This document shows positions 52,009 through 62,500 of a DNA stretch of 64,000 nucleotides, in pieces. Origin of the DNA: Paenibacillus sp. YYML68 (GTDB lineage: Bacteria; Bacillota; Bacilli; Paenibacillales; NBRC-103111); NCBI RefSeq assembly GCF_027923405.1, contig NZ_BQYI01000001.1, positions 4,786,501 through 4,850,500 on the forward strand, read 5' to 3'. Both the position numbers and the translations under genes were made by a program. Under the pieces are notes generated by a model. That model was not told where the DNA came from. It saw only the letters and a program-made list of their open reading frames with translations, and ran no database searches. Position 1 is the first letter of the stretch. Every line of letters starts with the position of its first letter.

Positions 52009-53736
52009 CTATAGCTTGAACTGGGTAATGAGCTGCTCAAGCCGCTCCGACATCTCTCTCAGCCGCTCTGTCGAGCCGGCCATTCGCTCCATCGCGTCCA
52101 GCTGCTCTCCGGAGGCGCGCGATATGCTTACGACTTGCTCGGACGTATAGCGGGACAAGCGGTCCGTCTCGTCGGCTGCGGCCATCACCTGTTCAGCACC
52201 GGCTGCGATCTGCTCGGAGACCGCAGATACCTCCTGCACCTGTGCGGACACTCTCTGTACTTCCGCTACGATGCTCTCGAATGCAAGCCCGGCCTTCGCC
52301 ACCGTCATACGACCTGACTCAATCTGCTGCGTCTTCGCATCGAAGCCTTGGACGACCTTATCCGTGCTGGCCAGCATTGCCTCGATCAGCTCGCTGATAG
52401 CAGCGGCTGACTCCTCCGACTGGATGGCCAGCTTCCGTACCTGGTCCGCAACGACCGCGAACCCGCGGCCGTGCTCCCCCGCCCTCGCCGCTTCGATGGC
52501 GGCATTCAGCGCCAGCAGGCTCGTTTGCGTCGAGATCGCTTTGATGACATCGATAATTTGACTGACATGCTCGGACTGCTCGGCCAATCGTGCGACATCC
52601 TGCCCCATACCGCGGGAGGAAGTCTCAATATTCTCCATCTGCTTGACGGCCTCCTGTACGTATTCATAGCCGCCCTGTGCCGTCGCCGATGCCTCCTGTG
52701 AGGCGTCCGCCGCAATTGACAGCGACGTAGCCACACGCTGCACCCCGGCACCGACCTCGCCCATAGATCGAACGGTCTCCTCACTGTACTTGACCTGCTT
52801 CTCTACCGCCTCCGTCACCTGACGGACGTTGTCGGTAATGTATCGGCTAGCGGTCATCGTAGCTGTTGTGCTCTCCGCATGAACGTGAGTGGACTGACGC
52901 ATGTCCAGCACGCTTCGCTGCAGCTCGACAATCATACCGCGCAGCACCTCAACCATCAGCTGGAACGACTGAGCCAGCCTGCCGATCTCATCGTTGCTGC
53001 GAGAGACTGCTTGCTCATGGAGCTGCAGCTCACCGCCCTGCACTCGCTCGATCTGCTCGGTGAGACGCCGTACCGGCGCAACGATCAATCGAGAGAACAG
53101 GTACGTCAATACAATGGCCGCGATGAAGATGACCCCGGTGGTCACAAGCGTCGTCTGCCGGTTGTGCTCCAGCAGCTCATGCACCTTCGTCGCGTCGAAA
53201 TCCGCTCCAATGATTCCAAGCATCTCCCCAGATGAGCTTACAAGGGGTATATAGGCCGATACGAGCGCCCCGTAGGACTCATCCTCGTCCAGATCACCGA
53301 CCTGAACCTTCCGTTCTGTGAAGGCCGCTGTCTGCTCCTCACCGAGCTCCTCCTCGACCTTCCCAAGTGGTGAGAAGTCGTCTCCCTTCGCGTCCAGCGG
53401 CATCCCGTCGACGATATACACATATTGCGTGCTGCCTCCTTGCTTCCGCTCTGCCATCGTATACAAATATTTCAGGCTGTTCGCCTCGCGTATTTCGTTC
53501 AGCCGAAGACGGAGCTCTGTGTAGTAGGTGGTCTCCCCCTTCTCAGGCGTAATCTCCTTATACTTCTCCAGATCGATCTGCTTCGCGGCGTGCTCAGCAA
53601 CGCTGCGCGCCTGCTCGCCAAGCGACTGCGTAATGAGCTCCACCGATGACGTATAGATCTGATAGCTTAATAGGGAACCGGATAACAAAATTAATAATGA
53701 AAATATGACTGTAATCCGAAAGTGAAGACTACTCAA
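52009..53736 (-). CDS. Methyl-accepting chemotaxis protein (Cache-HAMP-MA)
   Basis: 575 residues. TM1 ~8-28, extracellular Cache-like sensor (~35-190; [20 protein letters not shown] and [12 protein letters not shown]), TM2 ~195-217, HAMP, and signalling domain with tip [20 protein letters not shown]. Typical receptor for small organic ligands. Monocistronic, divergent from the NPCBM protein gene. Confidence 0.92.
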   Translation of the reverse strand: MSSLHFRITVIFSLLILLSGSLLSYQIYTSSVELITQSLGEQARSVAEHAAKQIDLEKYKEITPEKGETTYYTELRLRLNEIREANSLKYLYTMAERKQGGSTQYVYIVDGMPLDAKGDDFSPLGKVEEELGEEQTAAFTERKVQVGDLDEDESYGALVSAYIPLVSSSGEMLGIIGADFDATKVHELLEHNRQTTLVTTGVIFIAAIVLTYLFSRLIVAPVRRLTEQIERVQGGELQLHEQAVSRSNDEIGRLAQSFQLMVEVLRGMIVELQRSVLDMRQSTHVHAESTTATMTASRYITDNVRQVTEAVEKQVKYSEETVRSMGEVGAGVQRVATSLSIAADASQEASATAQGGYEYVQEAVKQMENIETSSRGMGQDVARLAEQSEHVSQIIDVIKAISTQTSLLALNAAIEAARAGEHGRGFAVVADQVRKLAIQSEESAAAISELIEAMLASTDKVVQGFDAKTQQIESGRMTVAKAGLAFESIVAEVQRVSAQVQEVSAVSEQIAAGAEQVMAAADETDRLSRYTSEQVVSISRASGEQLDAMERMAGSTERLREMSERLEQLITQFKL

Positions 53737-53826
53737 CCAACCCAGCTCCTTAACGATATAAAGTAATAACTGAGACTATATTACTACAATATTCCAACTA
53801 TTGATAGAATTATTGTAAATGGAAGA

Positions 53827-53855
53827 TGTACAGTAGTACTAGATAATGGTATGAT
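53827..53855 (+). promoter_or_regulatory. Predicted promoter of the NPCBM/lamin-tail gene
   Basis: TGTACA (53827-53832), 17-nt spacer, TATGAT (53850-53855) with an extended -10 TGG just upstream. Confidence 0.55.
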
Positions 53856-53897
53856 TCCATTTGATTTTACACTATGACAGAGAGAGGTTGAACGGAA

Positions 53898-55049
53898 TTG
53901 AACACTAGACGCGCGAGCTTGCGAGGATTCATATGGGGGGTATGTACCACCCTGCTACTCACAGGAGCATCCGTGGCCTATGCTGCAGGAAGCACGAAAA
54001 TAGATGTTTATTTCAAAAACTTACGCTACATGTTCGATGGTGTCGAGAAGCAGCAGACCGGGTCAAAAGGCTTCATCTACGAAGGTACTACCTATGTACC
54101 GCTACGCTTTATTGCAGAATCGCTCGGTAAAGAAGTCTCGTGGCAAGGTGACACCGAGACCATCTGGATCGGACAGCAGCCGGTCCAGCCAACGAACTCC
54201 ACCTCAGCAGCCGACCGTAAGGAAATCCCCTTAACTTCGCTGAAGGCAACCAAGCAAGACGAAGCCAGTCTGCTGGCTATTGATAGCTGGAGCACCAGAG
54301 GTCATAATACCGCTGTTACAAAGGATTTTCAAATAAATAAAACGTCTTACAGCACAGGTCTCGGACTCTATCTACACGATCGCCCTTATCCCCCGAATGT
54401 GCGCACAGGCGGCAGTGCACAATACACGCTATCCGGTAAATATTCACGTCTCACTGGACTTGTAGGCGCCGCAGACAGTTCACTGAAGAGCACCGCAACA
54501 GGCAATATGACCATCATCGGAGACGGCAAGGAGTTAGCTGTCGTTACCGGTATTCGTACAGGTGAGTCCCCGAAGCCTGTAGAAGTTGATGTAACTGGCA
54601 TTCAGTCGCTTCGCATTCAATTCAACTCAGATCGACAAGGTCTCATCAATATGCTGTTCATTAATCCCGAGCTGACCGCTGCAGCTTCAACTGCGGTGGC
54701 CGCCTCTCCAGTTACTGCTGCATCGGACGTGCAGCTCGTAAGCCGCAACCGTACTGCCGAATTCGTAGCGATCGTCAATCGTGGCGCATCGCCCGTTGAT
54801 CTGAAGGGATGGCGCGTTGAGAGCACGGACGGTCAAGAATCGTTCACCTTCCAACAAAGCTTCCTGCTCGGAGCCGGTAGCTACGTATTCTTAACCAGCG
54901 GAAGCGATGGGGCCCTGGGTCGACGCTCCGATTTCCAAGACTATGCGCGTACCATTGTCTGGTCTGCAGAGCCCATCTGGTCTGACAGCGCAGAGGATGA
55001 AGCCCAGCTCTATAACGCAGAAGGTGCGCTTGTTAGTGTTTACAAATAG
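53898..55049 (+). CDS. Secreted stalk-domain/NPCBM/lamin-tail protein
   Basis: 383 residues. Signal peptide (~1-30, ending SVAYA), a half-length copper-amine-oxidase-N-type stalk domain (YEGTTYVPLRFIAESLGKEV, ~30-92), an NPCBM carbohydrate-binding-like domain (~110-255; SYSTGLGLYLHDRPYPP and YTLSGKYSRLTGLVG) and a C-terminal lamin-tail-like domain (~280-383; AEFVAIVNRGASPVDLKGW). Probably binds glycans at the cell surface. The initiation codon is TTG at 53898; AGAGAGG lies 10-11 nt upstream. Confidence 0.82.
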   Translation: MNTRRASLRGFIWGVCTTLLLTGASVAYAAGSTKIDVYFKNLRYMFDGVEKQQTGSKGFIYEGTTYVPLRFIAESLGKEVSWQGDTETIWIGQQPVQPTNSTSAADRKEIPLTSLKATKQDEASLLAIDSWSTRGHNTAVTKDFQINKTSYSTGLGLYLHDRPYPPNVRTGGSAQYTLSGKYSRLTGLVGAADSSLKSTATGNMTIIGDGKELAVVTGIRTGESPKPVEVDVTGIQSLRIQFNSDRQGLINMLFINPELTAAASTAVAASPVTAASDVQLVSRNRTAEFVAIVNRGASPVDLKGWRVESTDGQESFTFQQSFLLGAGSYVFLTSGSDGALGRRSDFQDYARTIVWSAEPIWSDSAEDEAQLYNAEGALVSVYK

Positions 55050-55157
55050 TTCATCGTTTATCTACCCTAGATATTGATATACTAGACAAGAGTGTGCCAT
55101 TTACAGAACTTTCCTGTAGACTGTGTACGTACTTTACCTTAAGAAGGAGCGAATCTA

Positions 55158-55553
55158 ATGGGTCGAGTGTTGCATTTCGAAATTCATGTCGACGATATGG
55201 AGCGTGCAAAGAAGTTTTACGGAGAAGTGTTCGGATGGACCTATGAGGATTGGAGCGAGTTCGCCGGTATGCCTTACTTCGGGGCCATTACAGGCGATTC
55301 CAAGGAAATGGGTATCAACGGTGCTCTAATGCAGCGGCAGGGGGCTTCCCCACAGCCCGGCCAACCGATGAACGGGTATACGTGTACGATGGGAATAGCG
55401 GATTACGATGCGACCGAGGCTACAATCTTGAGCTTGGGTGGAACGGTAGCATTGCCAAAGCACGCGCTTCCTGGCATGGCTTGGCAAGGCTACTATGTAG
55501 ACACGGAAGGCAACATCTTCGGCATTCATCAGCCAGATCCAGACGCGAAGTAA
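55158..55553 (+). CDS. VOC-family (glyoxalase-like) protein
   Basis: 131 residues in one VOC module: HFEIHVDDMERAKKFYGEVFGW at the start and GYYVDTEGNIFGIHQPD at the end, with two beta-alpha-beta-beta-beta halves. His at HFEI and the later Glu position could bind a metal, but the substrate cannot be deduced. Monocistronic with its own terminator. Confidence 0.85.
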   Translation: MGRVLHFEIHVDDMERAKKFYGEVFGWTYEDWSEFAGMPYFGAITGDSKEMGINGALMQRQGASPQPGQPMNGYTCTMGIADYDATEATILSLGGTVALPKHALPGMAWQGYYVDTEGNIFGIHQPDPDAK

Positions 55554-55585
55554 ACATATGGCTAGTACAAGCTGCTTTATTCAGC

Positions 55586-55630
55586 AAGAAGCTCGGGTGG
55601 TGGCACCCGGGCTTCTTTTATTATTTTTTT
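55586..55630 (+). terminator. Terminator of the VOC gene
   Basis: AAGAAGCTCGGGTG/CACCCGGGCTTCTT, 14-bp stem with one wobble, followed by TTATTATTTTTTT. Confidence 0.92.
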
Positions 55631-55711
55631 ACTAGCCCCACTTACTAGCTTTACTCTATAATGGTAATGGCTTGTTATTAATCCAGTTATGAACACGGAG
55701 GTCACTACCAA

Positions 55712-58700
55712 ATGAGGCTCGCATTACCACAACGACTACTTCCATTAGTTGTATCCGGCACGATGCTATTCAGCAGCCTGCTGCCGGCAAGCGCGGCTTA
55801 TGGAGCACCAGCTGCACTGCAGGACATCGCAGACTCTTACGCTCACAAGGAGATTCAAGCGCTCGTAGAGGCCGGTATCGTCGGCGGATACGAGGACGGC
55901 TCCTTCCGGCCAGAGGCTGACATGACGCGTGCCGAGCTGTCCAAGATCATCGCCCTAACGGCTGGCTTGACCGAGCAGCCCGACCAAGCTTCGTCGTATA
56001 CAGACGTCGCCACCGACAGCTGGTACCGCGGATTCGTAGGAGCGCTCGTGGCCGCTGGCATTACGCAGGGCACTTCCTCGAACCAATTTTCACCGAATGA
56101 TCAAGTAACGCGCGAGGAGCTGGTCGTCTTCTTTATCCGGGCGATGGGACTTGCGGAGAAGGCGCAGGCAGCTGCGCTTCAATCGACGGCATTCGCTGAT
56201 TGGGAGGAAGTGGCGGAATGGGCGAAGCCTGCTGTAGCACTCGCGTCTCAGATCGGCTTCATTCAAGGCTCGAAGAGCAGTGAAGACGGCTCTGTTCGGT
56301 TCATGCCTCGTGCATATGCCCAGCGGCAAGCGCTGGCTCGACTCGCGTACGAGTTCAGAACGAACCGTGCGGCGTATGAAGCGAAGGCGAAGCTGCTGCT
56401 CGATGCGAAGCCGACCGAATCGCAGCAAGTCGGTAGCTCCGTCGAATCTATGACAGCCCCAAGCTCCACTACGGTTGAGGTCACCTTCAAGCAAGATGTG
56501 GACAAGGTGAAGGCCGAAGATTTTACCTTTGATCATAATCTGAAGGTGACGAACGCTGTGTTGAAATCAGGCAGCAAGCGCATCGTCGTCTTGACTACGA
56601 GCACTCAAACAGGAGGCACCTCCTATACGCTGACGTATCTGGGGCGTTCGACCGACATTCGCGTTACCGGTGCAGCCAGCTTCTTTGGCGGTGGTGGTGG
56701 TGGCAGTAGCAGTGGCAATGGCGGCGGCAGCAGCAATGACGGTGGCGGCAGCAATGGCGGTGGCGGTGGCGGCGGCGGCAGCTCACCTACTGTAGCGCAG
56801 CAGCTCGCGAGCGGAACACCGCAGACGGAGCTTACCGTCAGCAGCTCCGGGACGTATGGCCCAGAGAGCGGCACACGAACGACCGTGCAGCGGCTCATTA
56901 TCGATCCAGGCCCGACAGGCGAGGTGACCCTGCTCAATATTAATCCGGAAGTGCTGGAGATTCGCTCCGGAAGTGCGCAATCTGTCAAGCTGCAGTCCGC
57001 TACGGTGGGTAAGCTTACTGTCGCCGAAAACAACCAGCAGCACCAGGTGCGCGTAGCGCTTCAAGCCGGAGCTAACGTTAATGCTACCGAAGTGCGTTCG
57101 AAAGCAATCCTGGAAGGTGCGGCCTCGGATTCATCGTTCGGTCCGATTACGGTAACAGCCGATGCGGCTGGTAAGCCAATCACTCTTCGCGGCGGAATTG
57201 ATTCGGAGATCACTGTCGAAGCAGCCGGAGCGACCGTCACGATGGAGCCGCCAAGCGTAGGCAACAGCGTTCAGACGAATATTAAGAAGCTGAAGTTAAA
57301 TGCTACAGCTGACCTGAAGCTGCAATCCGGAACAGTTCTCGAGTCAGTGTACGTGAATGCCGCAGGAATAGCCTTCAAGGTGGATGGACCGGGAGCTGTT
57401 CAAGCGCTTCAGGTGTCTGACGCAGCTGCAGGGGCATCGATCGAGCTGGGCTCTGGCTCCAATGTGTCGAAGATCCACACCAGCATTCCTGTCGCTCTGA
57501 CAGGCGATACCGAAGCAGCAGCCAAGGTCATCCTCGAAGGAAGCGGCTCGCTTGCGATGGACGAAGCGTTCGAGCTTGAGGTGAAGAACAAGACGATCCT
57601 GCTTGCTGTAGAAGCCATGTCTGCTGCGCTCCAGAGCAATGCCGGCTACTCCGAGCTGTTACAGAAATACATTGCTGCAGACTCCTTAATTGCGAAAGCG
57701 TTAAGCCTTGGAGCATCCGAATCCACATTCGGCTCTCTCATATCCTACAAGCTGTCTAGAGGCTACGTGTACGGGATCCGAGATACGCTAGCAGCAGTAA
57801 AGCTCAAGTTCGCGGAAGGAGACTCTGCCTCATCCGTTACTCAAAAGCCTACTTTTATTGCTCCAACAACAACAACTGCTGTCGTCGCATGGTCCTCTTC
57901 ACACCCTGCGTTATCGTACTGGAGTCCATTACACCGTCCTGCTCGTGGTGAAGGAGATGCCGAAGTCACGTTAACTGCTCAAGTATACAACGGACCATAC
58001 GTAGGCTCTAAGTCATTCACCGTAACGGTGAAAGAGTTGGAGAGTCAGCCACATGAATTAATTAGCTTGCGTAGTGACCTTGTGCTGGTCGTATTCGACG
58101 ACGCTGTGGCGAATCCGACTGCTGCCGAGTATTCGTTCGATGGAGGATTACAAGTACTGCAGGCTACGCATTATCCGCAATACCCGAACCTCGTGGTGCT
58201 GAACGTGTCAGAACAGACGAATGACAAGTCGTACGCGCTGACATGGAATGGAGCGGCAACAGGGAAGCTGCTCACAGGGAGCACATCCAGCGTATGCTCG
58301 GCTTCATTGTGTGTAATCCCGAACTCAAACATCGGTATCCCTGTGCCGGGAGTGATGGTACCAGGAATCATCTATGGCCAAGTGAAAGACATTAACTCCA
58401 AACCAGTACAAGGAGCGACAGTCACGCTGTCTGGTACGAATCTGACCACGACAACTGGCTATGACGGCTACTTCAGATTCGAGGAAGTCCCTTCCGGCGT
58501 AACGTACACGGTCAAGGTAAACAAGTCGGGATATGCGGAAGCAAGCTCGGAGAGCCTCTATCTCGCTTCGGGTCAACCGTTGTGGGCGCCGCCTTTGTGG
58601 CTCATTTCGCCACCAGAAGCGGTCAGCTCCTATATCAATATCTACTACTACTCGGCCCAGCGTAGCGTGAGCTTGTTCTGGTCACCTCCCTCAGGCTACG

Positions 58701-59311
58701 GCTTGACACCGACTACGTTCAAGGTTTATAAAAACGGGGAGCTAGCGATTGAAACGTCCCAGTTCTATATCGCCGTTGAAGGCATGGAGCCCATGACGAC
58801 CTATACATTCGCGGTCGAGGCGTGCAATGTGGCTGGCTGCTCAGCTAAGACGACAGTTACTTACACGACGCCTACCAAATTGAAAATAATCAATGTTAGA
58901 CCCTATGATTCCGTGAGTCAGACCGTGTACGCTCCGTTACAGCCCGACACACAAGCAGAGTCGCTTAAATATAATTTCCCTGCTCATTTAGAATCGCCGG
59001 ATGCTCTGCTTGTACAGGTCGCGGATGCTACCTACAGCTCGGGTCAGACTCTCACGAAGGGAGCACTTGTGCCTGGGACATTTGAAGTGTCCAGCCTCAG
59101 TTGGACAGAGGGTGTTAACGAGCCTTTACATCATAAGATGGAAGGATCTTTCATCACGATTGAAGGAGCGACTTACTTACTATTTAAGCCTCTTAAGGAG
59201 CATCTTACTGCCAACAGGTTCACTCTTTATACCTTATTCGATTTGAAGTATAACTGGATGGGGCAACAGTATGAAGTTGACTACATGTCCTTCAATGTCG
59301 AGTTAAAGTAA
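55712..59311 (+). CDS. SLH-domain surface protein with Gly-rich linker (1199 aa)
   Basis: Signal peptide (~1-32, SLLPASAAYGA), three N-terminal SLH domains (~35-205: IADSYAHKEIQALVEAGIVG, YTDVATDSWYRGFVGALVAA, FADWEEVAEWAKPAVALAS), an Ig-like domain (~245-325), a flexible Gly/Ser linker (~330-365), a long beta-rich region of unknown family (~370-620), an atrophied-Ig-like domain (~690-770), a carboxypeptidase-regulatory-like domain (YGQVKDINSKPVQGATVTLS, ~890-960) and a fibronectin type III domain (~970-1060). Likely a wall-anchored scaffold or adhesin. GGAGG lies 10 nt before the ATG. Confidence 0.87.
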   Translation: MRLALPQRLLPLVVSGTMLFSSLLPASAAYGAPAALQDIADSYAHKEIQALVEAGIVGGYEDGSFRPEADMTRAELSKIIALTAGLTEQPDQASSYTDVATDSWYRGFVGALVAAGITQGTSSNQFSPNDQVTREELVVFFIRAMGLAEKAQAAALQSTAFADWEEVAEWAKPAVALASQIGFIQGSKSSEDGSVRFMPRAYAQRQALARLAYEFRTNRAAYEAKAKLLLDAKPTESQQVGSSVESMTAPSSTTVEVTFKQDVDKVKAEDFTFDHNLKVTNAVLKSGSKRIVVLTTSTQTGGTSYTLTYLGRSTDIRVTGAASFFGGGGGGSSSGNGGGSSNDGGGSNGGGGGGGGSSPTVAQQLASGTPQTELTVSSSGTYGPESGTRTTVQRLIIDPGPTGEVTLLNINPEVLEIRSGSAQSVKLQSATVGKLTVAENNQQHQVRVALQAGANVNATEVRSKAILEGAASDSSFGPITVTADAAGKPITLRGGIDSEITVEAAGATVTMEPPSVGNSVQTNIKKLKLNATADLKLQSGTVLESVYVNAAGIAFKVDGPGAVQALQVSDAAAGASIELGSGSNVSKIHTSIPVALTGDTEAAAKVILEGSGSLAMDEAFELEVKNKTILLAVEAMSAALQSNAGYSELLQKYIAADSLIAKALSLGASESTFGSLISYKLSRGYVYGIRDTLAAVKLKFAEGDSASSVTQKPTFIAPTTTTAVVAWSSSHPALSYWSPLHRPARGEGDAEVTLTAQVYNGPYVGSKSFTVTVKELESQPHELISLRSDLVLVVFDDAVANPTAAEYSFDGGLQVLQATHYPQYPNLVVLNVSEQTNDKSYALTWNGAATGKLLTGSTSSVCSASLCVIPNSNIGIPVPGVMVPGIIYGQVKDINSKPVQGATVTLSGTNLTTTTGYDGYFRFEEVPSGVTYTVKVNKSGYAEASSESLYLASGQPLWAPPLWLISPPEAVSSYINIYYYSAQRSVSLFWSPPSGYGLTPTTFKVYKNGELAIETSQFYIAVEGMEPMTTYTFAVEACNVAGCSAKTTVTYTTPTKLKIINVRPYDSVSQTVYAPLQPDTQAESLKYNFPAHLESPDALLVQVADATYSSGQTLTKGALVPGTFEVSSLSWTEGVNEPLHHKMEGSFITIEGATYLLFKPLKEHLTANRFTLYTLFDLKYNWMGQQYEVDYMSFNVELK

Positions 59312-59351
59312 GCAGAGACGCATTGCAAGCTTAATGTTGGACACATGAAAG

Positions 59352-59391
59352 AGGCATGATTCCGGTTGTTATCGGTCTCATGCCTTTTTTC
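59352..59391 (+). terminator. Terminator of the 1199-aa SLH gene
   Basis: AGGCATGA/TCATGCCT with inner GACCGATAAC-type pairing, followed by TTTTTT. Confidence 0.85.
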
Positions 59392-59441
59392 TTATCCATC
59401 GTCGGTACTGATGGGAGCGTCAGGGTCTGGATTCAGCACAT

Positions 59442-59495
59442 GGAGAAACAACACGGCCTCGGATCGATTGACATCGACCCAACAAGACCGTGTTG
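59442..59495 (-). terminator. Terminator of the repeat-containing SLH gene
   Basis: On the minus strand CAACACGG/CCGTGTTG encloses ATCGAT-type pairing and is followed by TTTCTCC. Confidence 0.65.
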
Positions 59496-59509
59496 GTGGA
59501 ACATGAAGC

Positions 59510-62500
59510 TTATTCAGGTAGTAACCGTTCTTCTCCAGTGGAGTTGAGCTCGTAGCGGTGCTCTCTGGACGCTTCCTCTATATCAGCGAATGCCCAGTGA
59601 CTCGCACTGACGTCCTGCCATGTCGCTGCTTGCACGCCAGTCAACGGACCTCGCTTCAGGAGACGATTCAGCATCTTCACCATCTCTGCCCGCGTTACGC
59701 CAGCATCCGGCTGGAACACTCCTCCGTCGTAACCATTGACTACTCCAGCCGCGTACAGAATGCGGATCGACTCCTCCGCCCAATGTCCGGCTAAATCCGA
59801 GAAGACCGCGGCAGGCTCCGTTCCGCGGAGCTGCTTCCAGCGCACAGCCAGCACAGCAAATTCAGCACGCGTGATCGCTCGATCCGGCTGGAAGCTTCCT
59901 TCGCCAACTCCAAGCATGATGCCCTTAGCTCGCAGACCTTCGATCGCTTCAACAGCCCAATGACTGGAAGGTACGTCGAGGTATGAGCTTGGGACTGCCT
60001 GCTTTGCCTGTTCGCCTTCCATCAGCAATATGCGCCACAGCATGGAGGCAAGCTCGGCACGCGTTGTTGTTTTCTCAGGCTGGAAGAAGCCTCCTGCATA
60101 GCCTTGAACATAAGGGTAGTGCTTCAGCTTATTCGCATCTGAAGGCTTCTCCTCTGGCTCCTGCTTCGGATCAACATTCTTAGCTGGCGTCTCCGTTGTT
60201 CCATCACCTGAGCCTGAGCCATCGTTGCTCGGATTGACCGTGTCCATCTTCAGAATGGTGAACGTACTGAACTTGTTAATCAGGATAGACAGACCGATAA
60301 TTCCTCCTGTCGAATCACGCTCAATTGCAGCTTTCTTCAGATCGATGTCACCATCGCTATGCTCGATGTACACGTACAGCTTAGCGAGATAGCTTTCTTG
60401 AGCAGCTGTCCCGGAAGGAGCATTCAGCTTGCTTAATGGGAACAGCAGCTTCGTTGCGTGAGCACGGTAGTTCGTCTCGATGCTCATCGGAGTACCGACA
60501 TAGCTCACCGATCGTTGACCAGCCTCTTGCTTGACCCGCTGATCGTTCAGCGCTTCACGTGTAACCTGTGCAACCTCTGCTTGCTTACGGATTGGGATGA
60601 AGCGGAAGAATAGATCCTGCCCTTCAACGCTCAGCTCGGTCAGAGAGCTCTTCGGAATAATGACGCTAGCTCCATCTGTCTCCAAGGACAAGTCCGTTTT
60701 ACCAGCTAACGGCTTATAAGCCGCGGCTGGAGCCTCGATGGCTACTTCATCTGCCGGAGCCTCCGGAAGGTCGGTAACAACGACACGTACAGAAGTCTTG
60801 TTGCTGTTAAGCGCCTCATTGAGGGCTGACTGAATTTTGCCAGGGTCCAGCTTCGCCTTATCTACATGGGTACCATCCGACCATGACTTACGCACAATCG
60901 TGGTCTGCTCCACATCAACACTGCCTTCACCTGTCCGTATAGGGACTGTACGTGATGATTCACCTAGGACGAACAGATTGGCTTGCTTGACTACTAATAA
61001 AAAGGTTCGCTTCGCTTCAACGCCATCCTGCATAGCTGTAGCCGTCAACAGGATCACCGTATCCCCACTCAAGCTACGTGTCACTTGACCTGTGGAGCTT
61101 ACGATTCCAGGTTGACTGGAACTCCAGCTGATACTCACATCATGAAGCCCCGATGTTGGAAGGGTGACATTCTGCGTAACACTCTCCCATGAATCGCTCG
61201 ATGCGTAACCAACTGTAAGAGCCTTCAGCGCATCCTCCAGCTCCTGTGAAGCGGACTTGGTTACTTGAATCTGCAGCTGAGTTGATAGATTGCCGTATGT
61301 TGCTTGCAGTACAGTTGCGCCGGTCATACGTCCCTTGACCTTGCCACTGGACTCCAGCTCGGCCACTTGGTCAGGCGAGAATTGATACTGCGCAGCAGCG
61401 GTAACATCCGCTGTGCTTCCATCTGAGTATGTTCCCTCGAGCGCAATGGAGGCCGTACTTCCCTCCTTAATCGTCAGCTCGGTTGGACTGAACTCCAGCT
61501 TCGACAGTACCGCGTTGACGACAATGGTCGCACTCGCTGGTTGCTGACCATATACAGCATTCACAACAGCTGTGCCTGGTAATTGTCCTGTGATCGTGCC
61601 AGGGGCAACAATTCCCGCAACCCCGGCTACATTGAAGGTGTACTGACTCTTCGCTGTTACATCCACCTCGTTATGATCCGAGAGCCTCAGCTTCAGTGAG
61701 AACGGTACAGTGCTCCCATGCGAGACGGAGTAAGATGTGGAATCAAAGTACAGGCCGATCGGCTTAGGCATGACGTGAACCGTTCTTGTCATCTCCTCAG
61801 CAGCGTTCCCTGCTGCATCAACAGCGTTATAGCGAAGCGTGTAGCTTCCAACATTGGCCGTATCTACTGAACCTGTGATGGTCGCTTGCAGCTGCGAGGT
61901 TATGTTATCCGTCACGACAGCACCCGGTTCTACATATGCACTGTCCACGTACAAGTTCATGGACGAATCGCCGTTTAACTGGATCATCGGCTTCGTCTTG
62001 TCGATCTGTACTCGACTGAAAATCTCCGCACTCACGTTGCCGCTCAAGTCACGCTGTCTTGCATACAGCAGATAATTACCTTCCTCCGTCAGCGTAACAG
62101 GTCCCGAATAGGACAGCCAGACTATGCTGGGCTCAATTCGATATTCGATCGTTGCATCAGGCTCGCCAGTCAGCGTAGCTGTCACGTCAGCTGACGTCCA
62201 TGTTGTATGGCTCAGTTGAAGCTGAACCGTGCCTGGAGGTGTTAGGTCTGCAAAGCTCGCTGTCACTTGGAGGTTCGACGCAACCTGAGCATCCGTCCGT
62301 GTTGCTGTCTGCAATCCGTCACTCCATCCCGTGAACGTGTAGCCTGTATCGGGAACGGCGGTCACCGCTGTTCCACTCCCTCCGAAGCTCACCGACTGAA
62401 CAGCTGCCCCTACAAGTTGTCCGTTGGCTCCAGCTGTGTATGTCAGCGTGTACGTGTTTATCGTCCACTTCGCATACAGCGTTACATTGCCAGACAACGT

